DNA of 64,000 bases from Diplonema japonicum (taxonomy: Eukaryota > Euglenozoa > Diplonemea > Diplonemida > Diplonemidae): positions 62,001 to 126,000 of the forward strand of contig OZ025648.1 of NCBI GenBank assembly GCA_964019335.1, written 5' to 3'. Below are positions 12,300 through 22,794 of this stretch, in pieces. Each line of letters begins with the position of its first letter. Within the stretch, counting starts at the first letter, position 1. The notes beneath the pieces are model-generated. The model had not been told where the DNA came from. It did not search any database and saw nothing but the letters and a program-made list of their open reading frames with translations. Made by a program: the position numbers and the translations under genes.

Positions 12300-13388
12300 T
12301 TAAGGTTCGGGGAAATTATCAAACCGCAGCTCCCCTGTCCAAGGTACGGTCGCAGCGAGCGAAGTAAGTGCGCAAGGGCACAACCTCGACATGGCGTTCG
12401 AATGCGCGTAGCACGTAGGCACCGTGCGCAGGTCATGTAGCAGGTTCACCACATAGCTGTTCGAAGGGGAGTCATGTCCTGGCGCCGAAGATGGAGACAC
12501 GAAAGCACCATGCAGACTGACTAAACATGGCTGGCCGCACCCTGGCCACACAGTGCGTAGCACGTTGCAGCTCTGCATCAACTCGAAAAGAAAAGCCTCC
12601 TCGATGCACACCAGCCCTGCTTTGCTGCACACCTCATCGCAGGACTCCCCCGGCAACCCACCCTTCACGTACAGGTCAGGACTGCTCACGTTTCTATCTT
12701 CGTTGTGAAGCGTTTTGTTAGCTTCCTTCCACATCACACACGCGTACCCGCAGGGTGTCGGCTCCTGCCAAGGCTTGACCTTGGGGAGCCGGAGCGTGAC
12801 GGGAGGCCTGCTAGGGTGCTCGTAATCCTTCAGAAGAACGCTGAAAAGGTCGTCGGTGAGGAGTGCAACCTGCTTGCTGTGTGTCTTGAAATGCATAACG
12901 ATGCTACTTAGTGACAGTTCAGTGCGGGCGAGGGTTGTGCTGGGGTCTGCCACGATGAGTGTGTCATGTCTGTGCTTCGGGGAGGATAGGGCGGCTGGAG
13001 GGAGTACGCTGCAAAAGTCGGTCTGTCCCGACACGACCACAGAAAGAGGGTCTAAGATGATCAGGTGGGTGAAGGAAGCCAGGGCGACGGAGGCCTGCGA
13101 AGGTGTGAGCACTTCCCAGTGGGCGGAGTCAAGTCTGTGTCGCGTGATGGCGAACCTTGCTGAGGACCTTGGGAGGGCTGCTCCTAGGACCTCGTATGCA
13201 TTCCTGATGTCGTTGCCCTGGTTGGGCTCGGGGAAATGCGCAAATACCAGCTTACATTGCACAGCCGCCTGCCTGATAGCCATAGTTCCAGGACGGGCAG
13301 CAGGCGCTCCTCGTAGTCCACTGCCCCACACAACTGCTAGCCATATCAGTATGATGATCACAACAATCCGTAACACGCTTAACTGCAT
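12300..13388 (-). CDS. Type II membrane protein with Cys-rich region resembling GT18 (MGAT5-like) C termini
   Basis: 362 residues, no intron. The start at 13388 is ten bases after a CACAG acceptor (13399). Residues 3-23 (LSVLRIVVIIILIWLAVVWG) form one hydrophobic segment close to the N terminus, typical of a Golgi type II protein. The middle has no clear motif. The last third has the Cys pattern GESCDEVCSKAGLVC, then single Cys residues and SRLCPCAL near the end. I recall a similar C-x-x-x-C-x-x-x-G-x-x-C ... LCPC arrangement in the C-terminal part of GT18-type N-acetylglucosaminyltransferases of protists, but the full catalytic domain is not obvious here. It may be a lumenal glycan-related protein rather than an active enzyme. 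It lies just upstream of RGP1, in the same orientation. Confidence 0.55.
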   Translation of the reverse strand: MQLSVLRIVVIIILIWLAVVWGSGLRGAPAARPGTMAIRQAAVQCKLVFAHFPEPNQGNDIRNAYEVLGAALPRSSARFAITRHRLDSAHWEVLTPSQASVALASFTHLIILDPLSVVVSGQTDFCSVLPPAALSSPKHRHDTLIVADPSTTLARTELSLSSIVMHFKTHSKQVALLTDDLFSVLLKDYEHPSRPPVTLRLPKVKPWQEPTPCGYACVMWKEANKTLHNEDRNVSSPDLYVKGGLPGESCDEVCSKAGLVCIEEAFLFELMQSCNVLRTVWPGCGQPCLVSLHGAFVSPSSAPGHDSPSNSYVVNLLHDLRTVPTCYAHSNAMSRLCPCALTSLAATVPWTGELRFDNFPEP

Positions 13389-13399
13389 CAATCCTCTAC

Positions 13400-14014
13400 T
13401 GTGCCCCTGCCATGGCTCGCGCCCTTATGTCTCCTTGAGGTTGGTTGACAACTGGTGAAGCAAGTAAAGCAGCTCTTTCTTTTTAAAAATTCTGAAGACA
13501 AAGATAGAGAGGAATTAAGAATGGGGACGGGACCGAAGAAGGGAATGAGAAAAAGAAGTGAGAAAAAAAAACAAAAAAATATATAAAAAAAAGAAGACAA
13601 GGATGAAGGTGAATGTGATGACAAAATAAAAAGAAGGGACAACTTGGGGAAGTGGTGGTGTGATGTGGGTCTCTTTTTTTTTCTTTTCTTTTTTTTTTTC
13701 TTCCTTTTCCTCTTTCAGGTCTTTTTTTTTCCTCTTTTTCTTTTTTTTTTTTTTTTCTTCTCTCTCGTTTTTCCTGGCGCACACAGAAAGGGAAGCAGGA
13801 TGAGAGGGTGCAAAATAAAATTTATTTTTATGGAAAAAAAAAGGGTTCACAAGAAACCCTTCTGTTCTGTTTTCTTCTTCTTTAGCGGAAAAAAAGAAAA
13901 AAATACCATTGTTAGTTTTGCTTGGAAGGTTTTAAACAGGCTGCAGCTAGAGGGGAGGTGGCGCCAAACACCTGATGACTTACCAAGATCTACGAATAGC
14001 ACAGGTCACCTTGT
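13400..14014. other. Intergenic spacer, homopolymer-rich, no gene seen
   Basis: Stretches of T, A and mixed pyrimidine/purine runs (for example 13671-13760) with no conserved coding signal. Open frames here are low-complexity Lys/Phe translations. It probably holds the 3' end of the helicase-side transcript and the polypyrimidine region that precedes the acceptor at 13399. Confidence 0.6.
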
Positions 14015-14027
14015 TGCCCCGGAAATA

Positions 14028-14323
14028 CTATATTGCTGACAACTGAATCAAAAGGAGAAAAATACCAAAACAGCTCACAAGCATCTTGCCCTTCGCTCTC
14101 TTGCGTGCTTCCTGCCCCACCTCTTCTAAGGGATGCCTATTCACCTCAACCTGCATGACAAAAGAAAAAAAAGGGGAGAAATGATGACATATCAAAAACA
14201 ATTCACTACGATGGGGAGAGGTGTTAGCATCGGAGAAAGAAGAAAGAAAAAAAAAAAGCTCTTTGTCCCTTCTGCTCCTTGTTTTCTTTAAAGCAACCAC
14301 ACTACTTTGCTCACATCCCCCAT
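14028..14323 (-). CDS. Candidate 43-residue tail-anchored microprotein
   Basis: Tentative join 14315-14323 and 14028-14150. A strong polypyrimidine tract ending in CATGCAG (acceptor 14151) precedes an open frame of 40 residues that is basic and then hydrophobic (KMLVSCFGIFLLLIQL). A GTGAGC donor at 14314 would fuse it to ATGGGGGAT, giving Met-Gly-Asp at the N terminus. The alternative is that the acceptor receives a spliced leader and no long protein is made. There is no family match I can name; only the splice context and the membrane-like tail support it. Confidence 0.27.
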
Positions 14324-14483
14324 TCTTTTCTTTTGTTTCTCTTTCTTTCGAAAAGTGCTTTATTGATGACAAGGAAAGAAAATGGACAGCTTTTACTTAC
14401 CCCCCCCTCCCCCCTCTTTCTTATTCACTTAAATTAAAACCTTTCCAACAAGCAACCTTCAGTAATATACATGGTCAAGGGGC

Positions 14484-16897
<2,414 letters not shown>

Positions 16898-17078
16898 AAT
16901 GAAGTTAAGTAGGAAAGGGGGAAAGTTGAAGATATGATATCACTGTAGTGTTTTAGTGCTGGCGGCGGTGTAATTTAAAAAAAGAAAAAGTGGACATGAG
17001 AACAAATGTGCACAACATAAAATAAACTCATAGTAAAAGACAATCCCACTCGAGGACAGCCTCTTGTGGTGTGAGTTC

Positions 17079-18440
17079 CTATCTATTAATGCTCCCCTTC
17101 TGGAGCATAGCCTTCGTTCCTATTGTCGCCTTTAAAGCTTTTCGTAGTCTCGACACGCGTTCTTTCTTGTATGTCCCTTTCAACTCCTGTAGCTTTTGCG
17201 CTGTCTGTCTTGATGCGAAGATCGGTCTCCTGTTAAAGCCTATTGCAGCCTTGCCTCCGATCGCTGTGAGCGACTTGACCCTCTTTGCCCCGTCCGCAGG
17301 GAAGGGGCGTCTTATCCGTCTCGTTCTGCACACTGCGTTGGCTCTCTCCACCAACAGCTTGATTCTGCGTGCCTTCCTCTGCATGTTGTAGACTCCCAGT
17401 GACTTACCGGTTGTCTCCTCAAAGTCGAGTGCAAGTTCAGCTGCCGAAACCTCCGAGTCGGTGTCGCCCTCCACCCATCGCAGCTTTCCCATCCATTCCA
17501 GTAGTGGTTCCCCGAATTGCTCCAGCAGTCCCACCACTGTCCCCAGCTGCGCTGTCGTCGGTACCGGGGTCACTTTGCCTGTCACTTCCCGCTCCCATGG
17601 TAGCTTCTTGTTGCCGCCTTCTGCCTGCATCAGCCCTTCGTCCCGCTTTTCCACCACCATTGCCAGGTATCGCTGCAGCTTCTCCAGGTGTTCGAACCCG
17701 TTCCCCCTTGGTAGGATGGCATGCAGCTCGAGGCAGAGCGGCCATCCCGTCCTGTCGCGCAGTGGTTCCATCTCCTCCCGTATCAGCTCCTCTCGTGCTG
17801 GCGGGCACTCGTACAGCTGGTGGCGTAGCAGTGTTACTGTGTCCGCATGCTTGGTCGGGCAGAGGTCACATTCAAATCCCGACTCGTCTTGTCCTTCATG
17901 CGCCGCTGGCTCGTCTTGATCTTCCTCTTCTTCGCTCCGTCCCTCGGACTCGTCGTCCTCATTCGTGGGGGGTACACACTTTGGTCCTGCTCTGGCATAC
18001 GGACTTAGGTAGGGGATCCCTCCCGCAATTACCCTCTTGATACAGAAAGCTAGATGGCGATCTTTAGCTGTCCTCCAGAGGTCATTCGTTTTGGGATCTG
18101 CTCCTTCCCCGAGTCCGCTGACCGTCTTCCGTTCCGTTGCTAGTGTCGCACTCCTGGCTGCCCTTACAGCCGCCCTGAAGGCGCTTCCTCGCTTGGGCCA
18201 CTCAAGTTCTGTGGCTATTTCCATCTTCTCCCAGTCCCATCCGATTCTCGGCATCCACCTGCATATCAGATTCCCCACCGGTCCCAAGGGGGTCCTCTGT
18301 GAGCCGTACCTCTGCACTATTTGTCGCACTCTCTGTCCAAGACCTGTCCTTTCCAGCGCGCTCGATATCACTTTTAGCGAGTGACAGATGACGTAGGACA
18401 ACGGGTCATTGATGTGTCCTTTCAGCAAAACCGTATTCAC
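17079..18440 (-). mobile_element. 5'-truncated non-LTR retrotransposon, C-terminal part of reverse transcriptase ORF
   Basis: An open frame of 453 residues with no suitable trans-splice acceptor and no proper start; the frame stays open upstream to about 18510. The translation is basic and tryptophan-rich (GNLICRWMPRIGWDW) and contains FECDLCPTKHADTVTLLRHQLYEC. This is a C-x-x-C ... H-x-x-x-x-x-C zinc knuckle of the kind found after the reverse transcriptase domain in LINE-type elements. The polymerase and endonuclease parts are missing, as is common after incomplete reverse transcription. It sits in the gap between NMNAT and DBP2 in the same orientation as the genes. The 3' boundary was not found. 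It could instead be a domesticated fragment, since the frame is intact. Confidence 0.6.
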
Positions 18441-18702
18441 CGCTGCAGGCGATCGTCCTCGGAAGTGAGGCCCCCATAGGTTGCAGGTAAATAAAAGATC
18501 CGGTTTCTCTAAAAGTTAAAAGTAAAAATGACCTTTTCTGTTCAGTGCTATCTTTTCTCATTTTATAGCTGTTAAAACAAAGGTCAAAAGAGTAGTGGAA
18601 ACCTGTTAATAGGATAGGGAATTAGAATACACGACAACTTAAAAAAAAGGGGGCGGGGGGGGTGGGGGATGGGGGAGACAATTCTGCGTTCGAAAAAACT
18701 TC

Positions 18703-19404
18703 TCAAAAATATTTTGCCATAAACGAAGCCTTGTTGCTTCTATATTCAAGGAAAAGTGCTGCTGTGGTGGGGTCAAGCAACTCTATGAGGGAGGCAGGGT
18801 CGGTGCTGGCCAACTCGCGCGCTCGGGTGCTACTAGCGTTGCTGAGGCAAGGCACAAAGATGTGAGGGTAGGAGGGCTTGCTGTTCATGGCTATGAGGCT
18901 GGCCACCTCTGCCCCCTCTCGATCAATGACAACAAGTCCATCATATCTCTGGTGCCCGTGGGCACAGCACCTAGAGTAGAGGTCGCCACCTGTCATGTAG
19001 AAGAGCTTTACATCTGCACTCTTTTGTTTATTCTCGACAGCCCACTTCTTTAAGAATCTCCCAATCATCGGGTGGTCCACAAACCGCTCCTGGCACAGCT
19101 CCCACTTGTCTACCTTTACCCAGTCCTGCAGACCATGCCACTCTAGTGCAGCGTCCAGCATCTTGGCCCTCACCGCGCCCTCTATGTACTCCTTGCCCAG
19201 CTTCCCTTTCACGTAGCTGTCGTGCGACGGTGACACCAAGCCACCCACCACATGGTACCCTTGTTTCTCCAGCACATTCTTCGCAGAGTTAAACATCTGC
19301 ACGTGCTCCTTATGCGGCGGGTTGAAGGAGCCTGTTGCTATCAGCACCACGTCCTTGTCCCCCTTGCGCTCCCTCTTCATCACCCATTCCCATGCTGCGT
19401 ACAT
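18703..19404 (-). CDS. NMNAT: Nicotinamide/nicotinate mononucleotide adenylyltransferase
   Basis: 233 residues, no intron. The start at 19404 lies 38 bases after a TTGCAG acceptor (19443). The nucleotidyltransferase signature GSFNPPHKEH is at residues 25-34, matching the G-x-F-x-P-x-H-x-x-H core that binds ATP phosphates. The second family motif, SSTRARE, is at 191-197. MTGGDLYSR and VVIDREGAEV sit where the family has its G-x-D and R-x-G segments. The enzyme joins NMN (or NaMN) to AMP from ATP, the last common step of NAD synthesis. The length is close to that of eukaryotic NMNATs. No targeting peptide is evident, so a cytosolic or nuclear place is likely. The gene ends just downstream of the 704-residue coiled-coil gene. 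Confidence 0.92.
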   Translation of the reverse strand: MYAAWEWVMKRERKGDKDVVLIATGSFNPPHKEHVQMFNSAKNVLEKQGYHVVGGLVSPSHDSYVKGKLGKEYIEGAVRAKMLDAALEWHGLQDWVKVDKWELCQERFVDHPMIGRFLKKWAVENKQKSADVKLFYMTGGDLYSRCCAHGHQRYDGLVVIDREGAEVASLIAMNSKPSYPHIFVPCLSNASSTRARELASTDPASLIELLDPTTAALFLEYRSNKASFMAKYF

Positions 19405-19461
19405 GTTGCCTTTTGTGGTGTGTAATGTGACGTACGTCTTTACTGCAATACAATCTATACA

Positions 19462-21576
19462 TCATATAGCCACGGTGCTAGAAGTAGTAGGTGGCCTTAC
19501 ACGGTTCTGCTCGTAGACAGACGGAGCAGGTGTGGGCCTCCTGAGAGCCATCGAGAATGGAGGGTCTTCCCTAAGCATTGCAAGTTGCGCTGAGACGGCC
19601 GACTGGCGTGAGTCAGGGGGGTTCCTTGTGCGGGGGACTGGCAGGCGGTGGTACGGCACGGGGTCGGGGCCTCTCGGACGGCCGCCAGTCCATTTGGGGG
19701 CGATGACGCCTGGGACAGCACCGTTGGTGCCCCACTTCGTGTTGTTCTGCTTGGGGGGTGCCTCTGTGCTGTCCTGGTAGATCTCGATCTGCTGATATAG
19801 ATTCTGCATGTCCTCCCCCACCCTGTCCCTCTGTCTTCGAAGGTCGTTGACCTCGCCTCGCACCCCCTCTGCGTACAGCTCTGTCTCGTACAACCCCAGC
19901 CGTTGGATCTGCACACGCTTCTTGCACACAGTACACAGCCCTGTGGCAATCCCCTCGTCTCTCACCTCTTCTGCAGTAACATGTGCATGCCACGTATTGC
20001 TGATGTCCCCCACCACGCTCCATTTTGCGTTGACCTCATGCGGCCGCCAGCCATTGTGAGGAGCTGCGCACTCTATCACCCTCTCGTCGCCACATTTCAC
20101 CACCCACACACCGTCCTCCGACGTGATCGATGCCTTTGGCTCACGGTCCCTTTCCCAGACAGGGTTTTCTACATCCGTACCCAGCAGGTTGTACTTACCC
20201 TCTGTTTTACCCTTTGGGCCGTGCAAACCTGGCCGCACCATGCCGTTGGCTGCAACTTCCTCCCATCCACCACCCACCACCACCCACAGTGAAGAGGGTA
20301 CCTCTGGTGGAGGGTAGTCGGGTGGGTTCTGTGCTGCCAATTCCCGTTGCCGCGACTCCTCAACAGCCATTCTTTCTTTCTCGAGCCTGCCCGCCTCCGC
20401 TTCCAGCAATGCATTCTTGCTACGGGACACTACAAGTGCTTTTTCGTACTTCCCCCTCTCGTTCTGTACCCTTTCAATCACGGTCTCAAAAGTGCGCCGC
20501 TTGTCAGGCGGCAAGTCATAGGGGTCCACCTTTACGGGTGTCACGACCCCGATGTTGTTCACGCTGTCGAGTCTCTTCGCGAGCTCTTGTTCGTCGATCA
20601 TGTGTGCAGTGGCCGCCCTGCACAGCAGATCCTTCACGTCCAGGTGGCTCACCTCCTTAGTAGCCGAGGCGCCGGCAGCGGTGTCAGCGTTCAGCGACTT
20701 CCACATGGAGATGGCTTCCATGTGCCGCATGGATGGCACCGTCACGTCGGTCAAGCAGGTGAATTCCTTCAAAGTGAACGGAAGGTGACTGTCGTAGCAG
20801 ATGTTGACAAGGTCGTCGAGAGGCGCGTATGGAAGGGTCCCCCTGCCGAGGACGATGTCCCTTTCGAGGTCGAGGTTCCGCACGTCCAACTGTTGCAACT
20901 GCTTCAAAGCTGCATCTCTCTCGGCTTCTGCTTCCTCTATCTGCTCACGGTGCGTTGCAAAAGTGTTCCGTGATGCTTTTCGAAGATCTTTTCTGAGAAG
21001 CATCGTAACGTGGGGTACGGTGCGGAGCAGTTCATTGGGCGACATGACAAGGTGCACTGCGGAAGTGTCGAGAAGGACAGCGAGGTCGTCCAAGGTGGCC
21101 TTCTGAGTGTAGGGGTCGAACCTTCCACGCTTGTTCATGATGCTGTCCCAGATGACCTCTGCTTGCTCCCGACGGATGCCTTCGAAACACAGGTCCGCCA
21201 CACGTAAGAAGGTGTCGAGCGTGATGCCATGCAGCTGGTGGCCCTGCCCAGGGAGGTGCACATCAGGATAGACATCTGGACTGCGACCTTGGATATCTAC
21301 ACACGTCTCGAAAAGCTCAGCAACCGCGTCACGGTACAGCTGCTCGTCCTTAGGGGTGGAGTAGCCGAGGTCGCTCGCTGTTATGATTCTTGCGTCGTTC
21401 TTAGGTGTCTGGAAGAAGAGATCGGGCGGCCGATCCACTTGACTTGCCGCCTTATGCTTTTCCTTCCAGCTCAACCCTTGCCACACAGCGTCAGTCACAC
21501 TGTCACGTGCTGCGCTCTTATGCCTCAGCGACAGGTCAGTCACAGCTCTGCGTGCCTCATCTTCTGTGAGACTCAT
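19462..21576 (-). CDS. 704-residue coiled-coil protein with a 'PVW...DG-W...PH...W' module
   Basis: No intron. The start at 21576 is one base after CATCAG (acceptor 21578), which follows a long polypyrimidine tract; the longer open frame upstream is that tract. The N-terminal 180 residues are helical. Residues about 210-250 and 370-440 are heptad-rich and charged (for example IEEAEAERDAALKQLQQL). Around 450-560 there is a module reading GKYNLLGTDVENPVWERD ... DGVWVVK ... PHNGWRPHEVNAKW. The same layout occurs in the ankyrin/PDZ gene at the right edge. A single CTVCKK pair follows, then another coiled segment and a Pro/Arg-rich tail. The protein may be a cytoskeletal or flagellar scaffold; no named family was recognised. 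Confidence 0.8.
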   Translation of the reverse strand: MSLTEDEARRAVTDLSLRHKSAARDSVTDAVWQGLSWKEKHKAASQVDRPPDLFFQTPKNDARIITASDLGYSTPKDEQLYRDAVAELFETCVDIQGRSPDVYPDVHLPGQGHQLHGITLDTFLRVADLCFEGIRREQAEVIWDSIMNKRGRFDPYTQKATLDDLAVLLDTSAVHLVMSPNELLRTVPHVTMLLRKDLRKASRNTFATHREQIEEAEAERDAALKQLQQLDVRNLDLERDIVLGRGTLPYAPLDDLVNICYDSHLPFTLKEFTCLTDVTVPSMRHMEAISMWKSLNADTAAGASATKEVSHLDVKDLLCRAATAHMIDEQELAKRLDSVNNIGVVTPVKVDPYDLPPDKRRTFETVIERVQNERGKYEKALVVSRSKNALLEAEAGRLEKERMAVEESRQRELAAQNPPDYPPPEVPSSLWVVVGGGWEEVAANGMVRPGLHGPKGKTEGKYNLLGTDVENPVWERDREPKASITSEDGVWVVKCGDERVIECAAPHNGWRPHEVNAKWSVVGDISNTWHAHVTAEEVRDEGIATGLCTVCKKRVQIQRLGLYETELYAEGVRGEVNDLRRQRDRVGEDMQNLYQQIEIYQDSTEAPPKQNNTKWGTNGAVPGVIAPKWTGGRPRGPDPVPYHRLPVPRTRNPPDSRQSAVSAQLAMLREDPPFSMALRRPTPAPSVYEQNRVRPPTTSSTVAI

Positions 21577-22207
21577 CCTGATGGTGGTGGTGGTGAAAAG
21601 ATGCGGAGAAGGGGGAAAAAAAATACAAAAGAGGAAAGAGGGCAAATTGTGAAACGGTTACACGGCAGCAGTGTGTCCCCTCTTTTTCTTTTATTGAAAA
21701 AGAAAGAAAAATAGAAAAAAGACAAATAGGTGGATGGGGTGTAAAAACTATTTAAAAAAAAATAGCAAACCTTGTCGTTTTGGCTCTTCTCTCAAGTAAG
21801 GGAGAAAAGGTAAAGAAACCTGCAGAAAGTAAAGTAACCATACTGCATTTGAACAAAAGGCAGAAGAAGAAAAAAAAAAAAAAACTAAAAACGGAGAAAA
21901 GAGATTCGTTTTCACTGGTTCAAACTTCGCTAAAGGTAGAACTCATAGAGGGGTACATAGAAGGGCTACATAAAAAATACGAAAACTTGCTTGGTGCCGC
22001 ACTTCTTTTTTCTTTTTCTTGTTTGCAGATTTACAATCTGCAGTTCGCGGCCAATGCCCAGTGATGGTTTTTTTTAAAGTCCATGGGGAAGGGTAGGGGA
22101 AGGGTGGATCTGTGTTCAAGAGAGTAAATTTCGTTTCGTTGCAGAGGGAAAGGGAAGAACACGTAAACGTTGAAGTTAAAAACTCGTTCACCCCCGCGCC
22201 TCATATC

Positions 22208-22226
22208 CTTAGCACAAGGTGCTAAG
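22208..22226. other. Short perfect hairpin in spacer
   Basis: CTTAGCAC, loop AAG, GTGCTAAG: an uninterrupted 8-bp stem. It could be a processing or 3'-end signal of the CUB transcript or part of a small RNA; nothing else supports either. Confidence 0.45.
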
Positions 22227-22364
22227 CTACAATTTTGACCAACCAAGGCTATGAGCAATGGTTCTCCGCACACGTCCCTATCCTTGCGAGAAGACGGCGT
22301 AATGAGAAATAAAAAAAAAGGAGAAAGAAGAGAAGAAAAAAAAAAACGAATACAAGTCGGACGC

Positions 22365-22395
22365 TCCTGAATTGTGATTATTGCAATCCTCAGGA
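22365..22395. other. Bulged hairpin in spacer
   Basis: TCCTGA-ATTG pairs with CAAT-(CC)-TCAGGA around a 9-nt loop. The surrounding DNA is homopolymeric, so a structured island here is unexpected. Confidence 0.45.
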
Positions 22396-22794
22396 ACCTG
22401 GCTTTTCTAGTTAACCCCCCTTTTATTTTTTTTTTTTCTTTTATCCCTTTCTGCATCAGGTCTTCGGAGGTTTCCTTTTCTAGAATGAGGGGTGTACACC
22501 CGATCTAAGAAAAGGAAAAAAAGGAAGATAGGGAAATGAAGACCTGGTAGGGAAAAAAAGTGGGAAAAAAAAAAAAAGAGGGGATGAAGGGTTAGGGAAC
22601 AAAAAAAAAATTCACTATGATAGGAAACGAAGTGGTTAGGCAACGGCCCACAAAAAAAAAAAAAGAAAAAAAATCTCATTTCTGTTATTTTTTCTTCTGT
22701 CTTGAACAAGGAGGGAATTCCGTGTTGGGGGTGAATCTAAGGATGGAAAAAAAAAAAAAAAGAAAAAAGAAGAAGAAAAAAAAAGAAGTAGCCA

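Larger units (their letters stand above)
21579..22794. other. Intergenic spacer with polypyrimidine tracts and two perfect hairpins
   Basis: 1.2 kb without a convincing gene. The right half contains A/T homopolymers that belong to the 3' flank of the CUB gene. Two inverted repeats stand out: an 8-bp stem with a 3-nt loop at 22208-22226 and a bulged 10-bp stem at 22365-22395. The left part, next to 21578, is the pyrimidine tract feeding the trans-splice acceptor of the 704-residue protein. Confidence 0.6.

Noticed and set aside
13500-13850. Frames coding Lys/Glu- or Phe/Leu-rich proteins in the spacer, and similar ones near 41000, 52500, 58600 and 60400
   Set aside because: They are translations of homopolymer tracts without start context or conservation.
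22020-22045. tRNA-like hairpin (GCAGATTTACAATCTGC) in the spacer
   Set aside because: It looks like an anticodon arm, but no acceptor, D or T arm can be formed around it.
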